From: Tissierella sp. MB52-C2
GTDB lineage: Bacteria > Bacillota > Clostridia > Tissierellales > Tissierellaceae
Assembly (NCBI RefSeq): GCF_030931715.1
Contig: NZ_CP133261.1
Coordinates: 558,001-622,000 of the forward strand
Direction of reading: 5' to 3'
DNA length: 64,000 bases
Shown: positions 9,782 to 17,806 of the stretch, piece by piece
How the letters are laid out: each line of letters starts with the position of its first letter
Numbering within the stretch: the stretch's first letter is position 1
Translations under genes and position numbers: made by a program
The notes under the pieces: model-generated
Databases searched by the model: none
What the model was told of the DNA's origin: nothing
The model's input: the letters and a program-made list of their open reading frames with translations, nothing else

Positions 9782-11575
9782 CTAAAGATTTATTACTTCG
9801 TCATCTAAAGAATTTTGTATACTATATACTCTCTTATATAGTCCTTCTTCATTAATTAAACTATTGTGAGTACCACTTTGAATAATTTTTCCCTTATCTA
9901 TTACAAGGATTAAATCAGCTTCAGATACAGTTGAAATCCTATGGGATATAATAAAGGTCGTGGCCTTGTTTTTTCTTTCCTTTAATGCTTTTCTAATAGA
10001 TATATCAGTTTCTGTATCCACAGCAGAAAGAGAATCATCAAAAATAACAATAGGCGAATTGTTTATTATGGTTCTAGCAATGGCCATTCTTTGTTTTTGA
10101 CCACCAGACAAAGAAACACCACGTTCTCCAACTAATGTTTCATAACCTGATTCAAAGGAATTTATATCTTCGTGGATAGAAGCAATTTTAGCAGCATCAA
10201 ATACCATTGAATCTTTTAATGAAGGATTGGCAAGCCTTATATTTTCTTTAATAGTTTTAGCATAGAGGAAAGGTTCTTGAAGCACCAATCCTACATTTTT
10301 TCTTATCCAAGCTTTATCTATGGAATTAAGCTCCACACCATCTATCTTTATAGAACCTTGATTATATCCATATAATCTTGGAAGTAGATGAACTAAAGAA
10401 GATTTACCAGAACCTGTAGGTCCAATAAAAGCAACAGTTTGACCTGACTTTATATTAAATGTAATATCTCTTAATACAGGCTTATCTTTTTCGTATTCAA
10501 AATAAACATTTTTAAATTCAATATTACCTTTAACTTTAGGCTTAATATGGTTTTCATCTAGTACTTCTATAGGTTCCCTCAGTATTTCATCAATTCTGTT
10601 TAAAGATACAAAGGCCTTACCCATATCAGTTAAAGTTCTTCCCATTTGCCTAACAGGCCATATAATCATATTGATATAACTAGTAAAGGCTATTAATATA
10701 CCTAGAGATATTTCACCTTTATAAGTTAAATAAGAACCAAATATTATTACACATCCTACTTGAGTCATACTAAGAAAATCTGATAGAGCCCAATATAAAG
10801 ATAGATTTTTAATGAGTTTATAAGTTAAGTTTTTATAATCTAAGTTCTTTTCATCAAATTTATCTACTTCAAATTGTTGTCTAGAAAATGCTTTAACGAC
10901 TCTAACTCCTGTTAAATTTTCTTGTAAAGTAGTAGTCATTCTAGCTTCAGCTTCATCAGAAGCTTCAAAGTTCTTTTTAACCTTCGTAAAGAATATGAAG
11001 GAAAATAAAAATGTAATAGGTAATACTAAAATAGATACTATGGTCAACTTAATGTTAAGCTTTAACATTACATAAAGTATAAATACCAGCATAAATACAG
11101 AGCCAGCTACTTCTACAAGTTGAATAGCCAAAAATCTTCTTATGGTATCTACATCAGATGTACATTTTTGTATAAGTTCTCCAGTTTCACTTTTAACATG
11201 AAATTCGTAAGGTAATCTTTGAATATGATCATATAGCCTATCTCTAATTTTCTTAGTTGCATTTTCCGCAGCCTTACTAGCTAAAGTATTTTTTAAGTAT
11301 AAGAATATACCCCTTAATACAGCAACAAAAATAAGAATAAGTCCAATAATCCATAACCGATTTTTAATTATTTCTTTTCCACCTAATAAATCTACAATAC
11401 TTTGAATAACAGGGGAGGTAATGGGAGCTTCTCCTATTACGCTATCAACTGTAGTACTTAGGATTAGAGGGGTAACAGTAGTGAGCACTTGAGATATAAG
11501 AATTGACAACATTCCAAATAAATAAATGACTTTATACCCTTCCATGAAGTTTAATAGTTTTTTTAAGTTTTTCAT
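9782..11575 (-). CDS. Heterodimeric ABC exporter, degenerate-site subunit
   Basis: This 597-residue half-transporter has a six-helix membrane domain followed by an ATPase domain. Walker A is GPTGSGKSS, the signature LSGGQKQRMA is canonical, but Walker B reads VIFDDSLSAVD, with Asp where the catalytic Glu should be. Its Walker B pairs with the LSTGQ signature of the other subunit to make the degenerate nucleotide site. It is the first gene of the pair and is preceded by AAGGAGGG and two tandem terminator hairpins behind a leader peptide, so expression is probably controlled by attenuation. Confidence 0.9.
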   Translation of the reverse strand: MKNLKKLLNFMEGYKVIYLFGMLSILISQVLTTVTPLILSTTVDSVIGEAPITSPVIQSIVDLLGGKEIIKNRLWIIGLILIFVAVLRGIFLYLKNTLASKAAENATKKIRDRLYDHIQRLPYEFHVKSETGELIQKCTSDVDTIRRFLAIQLVEVAGSVFMLVFILYVMLKLNIKLTIVSILVLPITFLFSFIFFTKVKKNFEASDEAEARMTTTLQENLTGVRVVKAFSRQQFEVDKFDEKNLDYKNLTYKLIKNLSLYWALSDFLSMTQVGCVIIFGSYLTYKGEISLGILIAFTSYINMIIWPVRQMGRTLTDMGKAFVSLNRIDEILREPIEVLDENHIKPKVKGNIEFKNVYFEYEKDKPVLRDITFNIKSGQTVAFIGPTGSGKSSLVHLLPRLYGYNQGSIKIDGVELNSIDKAWIRKNVGLVLQEPFLYAKTIKENIRLANPSLKDSMVFDAAKIASIHEDINSFESGYETLVGERGVSLSGGQKQRMAIARTIINNSPIVIFDDSLSAVDTETDISIRKALKERKNKATTFIISHRISTVSEADLILVIDKGKIIQSGTHNSLINEEGLYKRVYSIQNSLDDEVINL

Positions 11576-11591
11576 TTTTTCCCTCCTTAAT

Positions 11592-11621
11592 AAAAAAAAC
11601 CATAGGTATAATCCTATGGTT
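11592..11621 (-). terminator. Gene-proximal attenuator terminator (T2)
   Basis: On the minus strand CCATAGG, a 6-nt loop and CCTATGG are followed by eight T residues. It sits only a few bases before the ribosome binding site of the first exporter gene, so read-through is required for expression. Its arms have the same sequence as the upstream hairpin T1. Confidence 0.85.
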
Positions 11622-11667
11622 AATTATAGACAGATTAAGACGGCATAATCTCAATATAAAAAGGTAT

Positions 11668-11698
11668 AAAAAAACCATAGGCTAACACACCTATGGTA
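11668..11698 (-). terminator. Leader-proximal attenuator terminator (T1)
   Basis: On the minus strand CCATAGG, an 8-nt loop and CCTATGG are followed by seven T residues. It begins about 23 bases after the leader-peptide stop codon. Because the arms match those of T2, the 5' arm of one can pair with the 3' arm of the other, giving alternative folds. Confidence 0.82.
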
Positions 11699-11719
11699 AA
11701 TAGTTTCTACAATAAAATA

Positions 11720-11797
11720 CTAAAACTTATTAATAGGTCGTGCTAAAACTTTTATAAAATTTTCATTTGCTTTACCTAAATAATTAAATCTGATCAT
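11720..11797 (-). CDS. Leader peptide of the ABC exporter operon (25 aa)
   Basis: This short frame starts at an ATG preceded by a near-perfect AGGAGGT and encodes 25 residues, beginning MIRFNYLGKANENF and ending LARPINKF before TAG. It is followed at once by two terminator hairpins and then the exporter genes. That is the layout of ribosome-mediated attenuation known for the B. subtilis bmrCD exporter. The codons for Ala-Arg-Pro contain CACGACCT (plus 11735-11742). This is the exact complement of AGGTCGTG at the leader ribosome binding site (plus 11801-11808), so the RNA can mask its own start. I infer that a ribosome slowed by antibiotic changes the folding and allows read-through. Confidence 0.78.
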   Translation of the reverse strand: MIRFNYLGKANENFIKVLARPINKF

Positions 11798-11893
11798 CTT
11801 CACGACCTCCTTTCTTATATTTGCCAATAATACCATTATATACGAAAATTTAGAAAAATCAAGTATCTTTTTAAAAAATTTAAATAAAAAATT

Positions 11894-11949
11894 TAAATAA
11901 AAAGAGCTGCTTAAAAGTAATATATTTAAGTACTCTAAAACAGCTCTTT
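11894..11949 (-). terminator. Rho-independent terminator of the selenium operon
   Basis: On the minus strand, arms CAAAGAGCTG and CAGCTCTTTT (plus 11901-11909 and 11941-11949) enclose a long AT-rich loop and are followed by TTTATTTAAATTTTT. It lies just after the DUF3343 stop codon. Confidence 0.75.
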
Positions 11950-11954
11950 GAAGA

Positions 11955-12224
11955 TTATCTATTTATATATTTAGAGAACCAAGATTTTCCTTTTTGATTT
12001 ATTATATGATGAAAATCATCTATGGGTATGTCTCTTTTAGTACATAATAGTTTTATATCTCGTTCTAGTTCACAGGGAATTTTAGCAGCAGTTCCACAGC
12101 TAGAACTAACTTGTCTTGGCACAGGCATTAATTTTACATCTATATTACTTTCTTTCATAAAGTTTTCAAAGATTAATGCGTGTTGGGTAACATGAAATGT
12201 AACTACACAGTAAAAGTCTTCCAT
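11955..12224 (-). CDS. DUF3343 protein, putative Se/S carrier-like
   Basis: This small 89-residue protein carries the DUF3343 hallmark MPVPRQVSSSCGTA, in which the SSCG cysteine is the presumed sulfur or selenium carrier. Family members are often encoded next to YedE/YedF, as here, and are annotated as putative Se/S carrier-like proteins. The exact role is not established. The start ATG follows AGGTGAG. It is the last gene of a three-gene set, eight bases after yedF. Confidence 0.8.
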   Translation of the reverse strand: MEDFYCVVTFHVTQHALIFENFMKESNIDVKLMPVPRQVSSSCGTAAKIPCELERDIKLLCTKRDIPIDDFHHIINQKGKSWFSKYINR

Positions 12225-12232
12225 TAACTCAC

Positions 12233-12445
12233 CTATTTTTTAATATTTAATTTAAATTCTCCATTGTTTTCTTCTACGTTCACATTATACCCTTTTCCAG
12301 TAACAAATCTAGTAATATTTTCAACAGCAACATGAGTATCCACCAAGACTTCCAATGATATATTGGGGTCAGAATCAATTTGATTTTTAATCATAATTAC
12401 AGGTTCAGGACAAGATCTACCTCTAGCATCAATAATATTAGCCAT
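12233..12445 (-). CDS. yedF: TusA/YedF-family sulfur or selenium carrier
   Basis: This 70-residue SirA/TusA-fold protein has the conserved motif RGRSCPEPV near the N-terminus, with the Cys that carries persulfide or perselenide. It is shorter than YedF proteins that have an additional C-terminal domain. Its start codon overlaps the end of yedE by eight bases. The combination yedE-yedF-DUF3343 is the selenium module common in Clostridia that make selenoproteins. A selenium role is therefore inferred from context and supported by the UGA-containing arsM in the same window. Confidence 0.85.
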   Translation of the reverse strand: MANIIDARGRSCPEPVIMIKNQIDSDPNISLEVLVDTHVAVENITRFVTGKGYNVNVEENNGEFKLNIKK

Positions 12446-13532
12446 TTATCTTAACCTCCTTAGATTGAGAATTAGATTTTTTAGTATCTATTATAACTCC
12501 ATAGGCTATAATTAAAATAAATAGTATACCCATTATGACAGCTATTTTACCATTAGCTGTAGCACCACTGGCACTGGAAGCTAACCCAAAATTATGAGCA
12601 AAAGCAGCACCAGCTATAAGGCCTAGAACTGTAACTCCAGCATCAGTATCTCCTTGACTAGCTAAAATGGTCTGTCTAATAGGACATCCGCCAAGTAAGA
12701 CAGAACAAAGGCCTACAAGGACCATGCCTAAGAAATTCCAAAGATGATTAGTATGGGCTACTGGTTGATCCATAAATCCTAAGTGGAATTTATCAAAATT
12801 TAAAACAAGATTTCCAGCTAAAGCAAATACGAATATTCCAATTAATCCCCATAGAAAATAAGAGTCTTTAATTAATATTAAATCTCTAAATCCGCCGGCA
12901 GTACAAACCCTACTTCTTTGAAGGGCCATACCAACCACCGCACCCAATATTAAAGCTATGACAATGGGTGCAGCCATAGAGCCAGGACCTTCACTACTAA
13001 ATAAGATAAATGCAGGTCTTATAACTAAGAAAATAAGTAAAATAATAGCTATAATTGGATAAATAAATCCAGCAACTTTTGGTTGGTCTATACTTTTGCC
13101 AAGAGTATATCCCTTTTTAAGAAATTGAACTCCAATAAATATTCCTGCTACATATCCTCCCAAACCTACTAAAGCATTTAAATCTCCATTTGCTAAACGC
13201 AAAATCATACGAAGAGGACATCCTAAAAATACAAGAGCCCCTATCATTAAAAAGAACCCTAAAACAAACCTTATTAATGGTGAAGAACCACCCTTAACCT
13301 TAAAATCTCCTGTCATATAAGCAATAATAAAAGAACCAAAGATTATTCCTATAATTTCAGGTCTTATGTACTGAACTACCTCAGCACGATGTAGGCCCAG
13401 TGCACCTGCAATATCTCTCCAGAAGCAAGCAATACAGATACCCATATTCCCAGGATTTCCTAGCTTCATTAAAATAGCACCGACAAGTCCCACAATACCA
13501 CCGTAGATAAACATTTTACGTTTACCACTCAT
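12438..13532 (-). CDS. yedE: YedE/YeeE-family selenium (or thiosulfate-like) transporter
   Basis: This polytopic membrane protein has about ten helices arranged as two similar halves. Each half carries a conserved cysteine motif: GCPLRM in the first and GCPIRQ in the second. Additional cysteines occur in ICIACFWRD and RSRVCTAGG. YeeE-type proteins pass thiosulfate through such cysteines, and the YedE branch is linked with selenium metabolism. I place the start at the ATG at 13532, preceded by AAAGGAGG, rather than 12 codons further upstream. It is co-transcribed with yedF and DUF3343. Confidence 0.88.
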   Translation of the reverse strand: MSGKRKMFIYGGIVGLVGAILMKLGNPGNMGICIACFWRDIAGALGLHRAEVVQYIRPEIIGIIFGSFIIAYMTGDFKVKGGSSPLIRFVLGFFLMIGALVFLGCPLRMILRLANGDLNALVGLGGYVAGIFIGVQFLKKGYTLGKSIDQPKVAGFIYPIIAIILLIFLVIRPAFILFSSEGPGSMAAPIVIALILGAVVGMALQRSRVCTAGGFRDLILIKDSYFLWGLIGIFVFALAGNLVLNFDKFHLGFMDQPVAHTNHLWNFLGMVLVGLCSVLLGGCPIRQTILASQGDTDAGVTVLGLIAGAAFAHNFGLASSASGATANGKIAVIMGILFILIIAYGVIIDTKKSNSQSKEVKING

Positions 13533-13605
13533 TTTACAAACCTCCTTTGAAAAATAACTATCAAGCATAGTTAAATTATATACAAATAGCTTTAAATAGA
13601 AAAAT

Positions 13606-13642
13606 AGAAAATATCTATGGCTTAATTATAACCATAGATATT
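13606..13642 (-). terminator. Terminator after the Crp/Fnr regulator gene
   Basis: Perfect 11-bp arms AATATCTATGG and CCATAGATATT (13610-13620, 13632-13642) are followed on the minus strand by TTCTATTTTTC. It separates the regulator from yedE. Confidence 0.65.
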
Positions 13643-13675
13643 CTCTATCCACAAAATGGAAATTATATTTAAAAC

Positions 13676-14356
13676 TTATTTTAATAAAGATTCTTCAAGT
13701 AACTCTAAATCAATAATTTGCAATTTGTCTTTATGATAGTCGATTATTCCATCTGCTTTCATTTTCATTAATTCCCTAGACAAAGATGGCCTTGGTACAT
13801 TTAATAACTCAGCCATTTTCCTTCTACAAAATGGGAGCATCAATAATTTACTATTTTGTCTTTCATATTCCATTAAAATAATATTTGCTATTTTCTTTCT
13901 GACGCTATCATAGGAAAGATTTGTAATTCTATTGTTTAACATCAGTATTCGATTAGATAAAACTGATACAAAATTATTCAGCACTTTGTCATCCTTAGTC
14001 ATTAGTGTAATTATATCATCTTTAGATATATACATTATCTTCGAATTACTAGAAGAAACTATGGTGGCAGGATATTTATGAGCACCTGAAAATACTAGGG
14101 CTTCACCAAAGACATTACCAGATTGAAAACTACTTATGGTAACAACTTTCCCAGAAGGAAAAGGTTTCTGAATTTCCACTGTACCACTAATTATTATACC
14201 TAAACTATTACAATCATCATCTTCAATTGCGATTATATCATCTTTTCTATAATCATTTATACTATAGGGTACAGAAGAAATTAAATTCTTTATTTTGTCC
14301 CTTTCTACATTTTTAAAAAGTATAGATTTACTCAAACTATCTAAATATTTCTCCAT
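13676..14356 (-). CDS. Crp/Fnr-family transcriptional regulator
   Basis: This 226-residue protein has an N-terminal cyclic-nucleotide-binding-type beta-roll (residues about 20-125, with SSFQSGNVFGEALVFSG). A dimerisation helix and a C-terminal winged helix-turn-helix follow (KMAELLNVPRPSLSRELMKM). No CxxC-type iron-sulfur ligand set is seen at the N-terminus, so an Fnr-type 4Fe-4S sensor is unlikely. The start ATG follows AAAGGAG. It lies upstream of and in the same direction as yedE, separated by a hairpin, so it may regulate the selenium genes, but this is only positional. Confidence 0.85.
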   Translation of the reverse strand: MEKYLDSLSKSILFKNVERDKIKNLISSVPYSINDYRKDDIIAIEDDDCNSLGIIISGTVEIQKPFPSGKVVTISSFQSGNVFGEALVFSGAHKYPATIVSSSNSKIMYISKDDIITLMTKDDKVLNNFVSVLSNRILMLNNRITNLSYDSVRKKIANIILMEYERQNSKLLMLPFCRRKMAELLNVPRPSLSRELMKMKADGIIDYHKDKLQIIDLELLEESLLK

Positions 14357-14564
14357 TATGAACTCCTTTCTAAATACTAGTATTCTTAATAATAGAAAGA
14401 TTATTTAGTTAATAATTATATCATATACGGACTAATCTTATAACATAAATAGGGATAACTATTATTTTGAATAAGGAGTATAATAATTTAAGTTTATATA
14501 GTCAGAAAATTAGTCAGAAAATGTAAGATAATTCAAATTAAAGTGAAAATTTGTAAATTCATAC

Positions 14565-14593
14565 TTGGACAATTTATGTGATACTGGTATAAT
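14565..14593 (+). promoter_or_regulatory. Sigma-A-type promoter for the Cys-rich secreted protein
   Basis: TTGGAC at 14565 and TATAAT at 14588 are separated by exactly 17 bases and lie 44 bases before the start codon at 14637. Confidence 0.7.
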
Positions 14594-14636
14594 TTACATG
14601 TAGTTATAAATATATCAATTGAAAGGGGTGATTAGA

Positions 14637-15023
14637 ATGTTATTTGATAGGAAAAAAATAACTAGAAGTTTGGTAGTTGTTGTATCAATTATTTTTATTT
14701 TTAGTATTGGTTCTGATGCAAAGTCATCTAATGTAAAAACTCCGATTAGAGCTCCAATGGAAAATTCCAATAGTGAATTAAAAAGCTTTGAATCAAAAAA
14801 TGATACTGGAGAAGATTGTGAATATTGTTATGGTAGTATTTATGAAGGAATTGAAAAAATATATGGCAGAACTGATATAGCTGGCAGCAGGTGTTACCAT
14901 TGCATTAGACAAAGTGGAAATCATGCAACTAAAGTATATGCACGTAGAGAAGTTAAAAAGTGTTCTAACGGATGTACCTATGAAACTTTAGAATACTTAC
15001 CTACAGAATATAGATGTTACTAA
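14637..15023 (+). CDS. Small secreted cysteine-rich protein, function unknown
   Basis: This 128-residue protein is not one I recognise. An N-terminal signal peptide (residues about 8-28, ending near GSDAKS) precedes a polar linker. A cysteine-rich C-terminal domain follows with CEYC, CYHC and three further cysteines, one near the C-terminus. The two CxxC pairs suggest a metal site or disulfides outside the cell. The start is the ATG at 14637, preceded by AAAGGGGTG. An ATG six codons upstream is inside that ribosome binding site. It has its own promoter and terminator, so it is monocistronic. Confidence 0.65.
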   Translation: MLFDRKKITRSLVVVVSIIFIFSIGSDAKSSNVKTPIRAPMENSNSELKSFESKNDTGEDCEYCYGSIYEGIEKIYGRTDIAGSRCYHCIRQSGNHATKVYARREVKKCSNGCTYETLEYLPTEYRCY

Positions 15024-15051
15024 ATATAAGTAATTAGTACTTTAATAATTT

Positions 15052-15090
15052 TAGAACTGTACCAGCGGGGTATAGTTCTATATATTTTTT
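15052..15090 (+). terminator. Rho-independent terminator
   Basis: TAGAACT and TACC pair with GGTA and AGTTCTA around a 5-nt loop, followed by TATATTTTTT. Confidence 0.7.
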
Positions 15091-15238
15091 GTAGTAATAT
15101 ATAAACTAGTATAAATATAATTAATGATAAAATAATAGTTATAAATAAGTTTTGTTTAAAAAATATTGGGTAATAACATAAAGGATATTGTAAACTTTGA
15201 GAAGAAAAATCTCATAAAATTAAAAAGGAGCCTTTCAA

Positions 15239-15523
15239 ATGAACAAAATCATGTTAATTAGCAGATTAAATCCTCAAGACTATACGGAGGAAAGGAGAAA
15301 AATATTTTTCTTATTAGGTGATACAAATAATGTTATAATAGAAAATAAGATTATAGATATTATACATAATTTGGGCGAAGTAGATTTAAACGATATAGTT
15401 TTAAAATATAATGGAATTGAATTAAATATTGCTACACAACAGATCCCTATTATAGTTAAACTTCTATGTAATGAAAATATTTCAATATATAGCATTTACC
15501 AATACTATAATCCAGATTTATAA
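15239..15523 (+). CDS. Hypothetical protein, 94 aa
   Basis: This is a small soluble protein with no recognised domain. It has an AAAGGAG ribosome binding site, is rich in Ile and Asn, and ends in an aromatic tail (YSIYQYYNPDL). It lies 22 bases before the DUF4230 gene and is probably co-transcribed with it. The alternating hydrophobic pattern suggests an alpha-helical fold. No function is assigned. Confidence 0.6.
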   Translation: MNKIMLISRLNPQDYTEERRKIFFLLGDTNNVIIENKIIDIIHNLGEVDLNDIVLKYNGIELNIATQQIPIIVKLLCNENISIYSIYQYYNPDL

Positions 15524-15545
15524 AACAGCTAAAAGGGGTGAACAG

Positions 15546-16139
15546 ATGAAATATTTTGAAGGAATCAAAGGAAAATTACTCTTAATCGCTATTATAGTAA
15601 TACTTATTCTAGGTTCCATTGGATATGCTAAAATTTCTGTACAAAGAAAAACTAAGATGTTATCTAATACAGTGGAGGAAAAGGTTACTAGATTAGTAGA
15701 GTTATCCACGGTAAAATATAATTATACAAATGTAGTAGAATATGAAAATAAAATGCAAGTAAGTGGAGTAAATCTTCCATTTACTAATAAAAGATTTATT
15801 CTAAAATATAGTGGATATATTAAAGCTGGAATAAGTCTAGATACAATGGAAGTAAAAGTGAAAGATAAAGAAACAATAGAAATAATAATGGACAATGCAG
15901 AAATCTTTGAAAATGTAATCCCTGAAGAAGAGGTTTATTTTTTTGATGAGAAGGAATCCATATTTAACAAATTAAGCTTCAAAGACCTTTATGTAGTATT
16001 AATAGAAGAAAAAGATAAAATGGAAAAGGAAGTAGTAGAGAAAGGCCTTTTAAATGATGCAGAAAAAAATGGCAGCGAAATCATAAAGTCACTGCTGGAA
16101 GGAATGGGATTTAAAAGTATAACTATTAGATTTAAATAG
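15546..16139 (+). CDS. DUF4230 membrane-anchored protein
   Basis: This protein has one N-terminal transmembrane helix (residues about 10-28) and an extracytoplasmic DUF4230 domain. The typical core is present: LVELSTVKYNYTNVV, then the KYSGYIKAGISLDTMEVKV segment and a later VIPEEEVYFFDEKES. DUF4230 proteins are widespread and uncharacterised. The start ATG at 15546 follows AAAGGGGTG. A frame extending 25 codons further upstream overlaps the previous gene and lacks a ribosome binding site. The length of about 197 residues is normal. Confidence 0.82.
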   Translation: MKYFEGIKGKLLLIAIIVILILGSIGYAKISVQRKTKMLSNTVEEKVTRLVELSTVKYNYTNVVEYENKMQVSGVNLPFTNKRFILKYSGYIKAGISLDTMEVKVKDKETIEIIMDNAEIFENVIPEEEVYFFDEKESIFNKLSFKDLYVVLIEEKDKMEKEVVEKGLLNDAEKNGSEIIKSLLEGMGFKSITIRFK

Positions 16140-16149
16140 ATCCTCTTAT

Positions 16150-16212
16150 ATATGCAACTATTTTATAAATTAAGTTCTTATAATAAGCTTAATTTATAAA
16201 ATAGTTGCATAT
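16150..16212. repeat. Perfect 25-bp inverted repeat
   Basis: Arms 16150-16174 and 16188-16212 are exact reverse complements around a 13-nt loop. There is no clear T run after it on the plus strand. It occupies nearly all of the gap between the DUF4230 and L,D-transpeptidase genes and may act as a terminator or RNA-stabilising stem. Confidence 0.8.
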
Positions 16213-16234
16213 TAATGTATAGGGAGGGATGGTG

Positions 16235-16954
16235 GTGAATAAAAAGGCAAAAATGTTTATTCTAATAACATTATTAGTTATTGTTTTTTTAATTTTAGGA
16301 AACTATATACATAGATATTCATTTATGAAAAAAATTAATTCAGAAAATGTTTATCTTAAAAATAAGGAACAAAAATATACTATATTAATCGAAGTTGATA
16401 CAAAACAACTAAAACTAGTAGATAGAGAAAATGAAAATATAGTAAAAACATATCCCATAGCAACAGGAAAACCAAGTTCACCTACTCCCTTAGGGACATT
16501 TAAAGTTATAGAGAAGGGACAATGGGGAGAAGGTTTTGGAACTAGGTGGATGGGACTTAATGTACCTTGGGGTAAATATGGTATTCATGGAACTAATAAA
16601 CCAGGATCAATAGGTGGTAATTTATCTGCTGGATGTATCCGTATGAGAAACAGAGATGTAGAGGAACTTTATTCTATGGTCAATCAAAATACCATAGTTG
16701 TAATAACTAATGGACTATATGGACCGTTAGGTCAAGGATTTAGAGAGTTAAAGCCTGGAGATAGGGGATCTGATGTATTAGAAGTACAAAAAAGATTAGC
16801 CCAAAAGGGATATTATGAACAAGAGTTAGATGGGATTTATGGCGAAAATATGAAATCATCTTTAATTAGATATTTAAAGGAAAATAATATTGAATTAACT
16901 GATAGGATAAACCAAAGGATATATAATTCATTAGGTATTCTTATAATGGAATAA
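16235..16954 (+). CDS. L,D-transpeptidase (YkuD) with peptidoglycan-binding domain
   Basis: This is a membrane-anchored cell-wall enzyme that forms 3-3 cross-links or attaches to peptidoglycan. An N-terminal helix (residues about 7-27) is followed by the YkuD domain, with the catalytic motif HGTNKPGSIGG then SAGCIRM containing the active Cys. A C-terminal peptidoglycan-binding repeat follows (LKPGDRGSDVLEVQKRLAQK). The ribosome binding site GGGAGG fits the GTG at 16235 with seven bases spacing. The ATG at 16229 is one base from it and too close. Confidence 0.9.
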   Translation: MNKKAKMFILITLLVIVFLILGNYIHRYSFMKKINSENVYLKNKEQKYTILIEVDTKQLKLVDRENENIVKTYPIATGKPSSPTPLGTFKVIEKGQWGEGFGTRWMGLNVPWGKYGIHGTNKPGSIGGNLSAGCIRMRNRDVEELYSMVNQNTIVVITNGLYGPLGQGFRELKPGDRGSDVLEVQKRLAQKGYYEQELDGIYGENMKSSLIRYLKENNIELTDRINQRIYNSLGILIME

Positions 16955-17043
16955 TAAATTATGATTAATCTAATAGAATTAGGGTATTATGTGATAGAGA
17001 AGAAATAAATGAATAAAAATTATAAACAATGGGGGTATATATT

Positions 17044-17529
17044 ATGGCATCAGAAAAATTATTAAATGCACTTAATGATCAATTTAATTTTGAATTATTA
17101 TCTGGGTATTATTATATGGGAATGGCTTCATACTGCTCTGATAAAAATATGAATGGATTTGCCCATTTTTTAATAGAGCAAGCTAAAGAAGAGTATGAGC
17201 ACGCTATGAAATTCTATGACTTTATCTATGATATGGATGGAAGAGTAAGAACTCAAGCTATGGATCAACCTCAAAACGATTACAACTCATTCTTAGAAGT
17301 ATTTGAGGCAGCACTTGGACATGAGAAATTAGTTACTACTAAAATAAATGAATTGGTAGAAATGGCAGAAGAAGAGAAGTCATATCCAACTATCCAATTT
17401 TTACAATGGTTTGTTGAAGAACAATTAGAAGAAGAAAACAGTATGAAAGATATAATATTTAAACTAGAGGGAATTAAGGATAGCTTCCATGGATTATATC
17501 TATTAGATAAGGAGTTAGGAGCAAGATAA
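17044..17529 (+). CDS. Ferritin (bacterial non-haem type)
   Basis: This is an iron-storage four-helix-bundle protein of 161 residues. The ferroxidase ligands appear as FNFELLSGYYY, EEYEHAMKFYDF (ExxH) and QWFVEEQLEEE. It starts at the ATG at 17044 after GGGGGT. An earlier ATG at 17029 lies inside the ribosome binding region. It is monocistronic and faces a spore-protein gene across a shared terminator. It stores Fe(II) as ferric mineral and protects against oxidative stress. Confidence 0.93.
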   Translation: MASEKLLNALNDQFNFELLSGYYYMGMASYCSDKNMNGFAHFLIEQAKEEYEHAMKFYDFIYDMDGRVRTQAMDQPQNDYNSFLEVFEAALGHEKLVTTKINELVEMAEEEKSYPTIQFLQWFVEEQLEEENSMKDIIFKLEGIKDSFHGLYLLDKELGAR

Positions 17530-17536
17530 TATAAAT

Positions 17537-17568
17537 AAAAAAAGATAGACTTAAGTCTATCTTTTTTT
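17537..17568. terminator. Bidirectional terminator
   Basis: A near-perfect palindrome (12-bp arms around 17541-17564) is flanked by A and T runs. It serves ferritin on the plus strand and the SASP gene on the minus strand. Confidence 0.85.
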
Positions 17569-17584
17569 TATTATGGCTATTAAA

Positions 17585-17806
17585 CTATTTTGTAGTTCCA
17601 CCCATGTTTTGTTGAGCCATTCTAACTAAGTTCTTAGTCATATATCCACCAACATAACCATTTTGTCTTGATGGTAAGTTACCTTTATCCATTGAATCAT
17701 AGTTTGCCATACCTAATTCAGAAGCTATTTCTAATTTCATTTGGTTAAGAGCTTGACGTGCTTCTGGAACAAGAATTTTGTTACTGTTGTTAGTATTTGT
17801 AGTCAT
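17585..17806 (-). CDS. Alpha/beta-type small acid-soluble spore protein
   Basis: This 73-residue DNA-coating protein of the spore core protects DNA from UV and heat. The germination-protease site EIASELG is present, followed by the second conserved block GNLPSRQNGYVGGYMTKNLV. It should be made in the forespore under SigG. The start ATG has AAAGGAG upstream. Its presence shows that the organism forms spores. Confidence 0.95.
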   Translation of the reverse strand: MTTNTNNSNKILVPEARQALNQMKLEIASELGMANYDSMDKGNLPSRQNGYVGGYMTKNLVRMAQQNMGGTTK

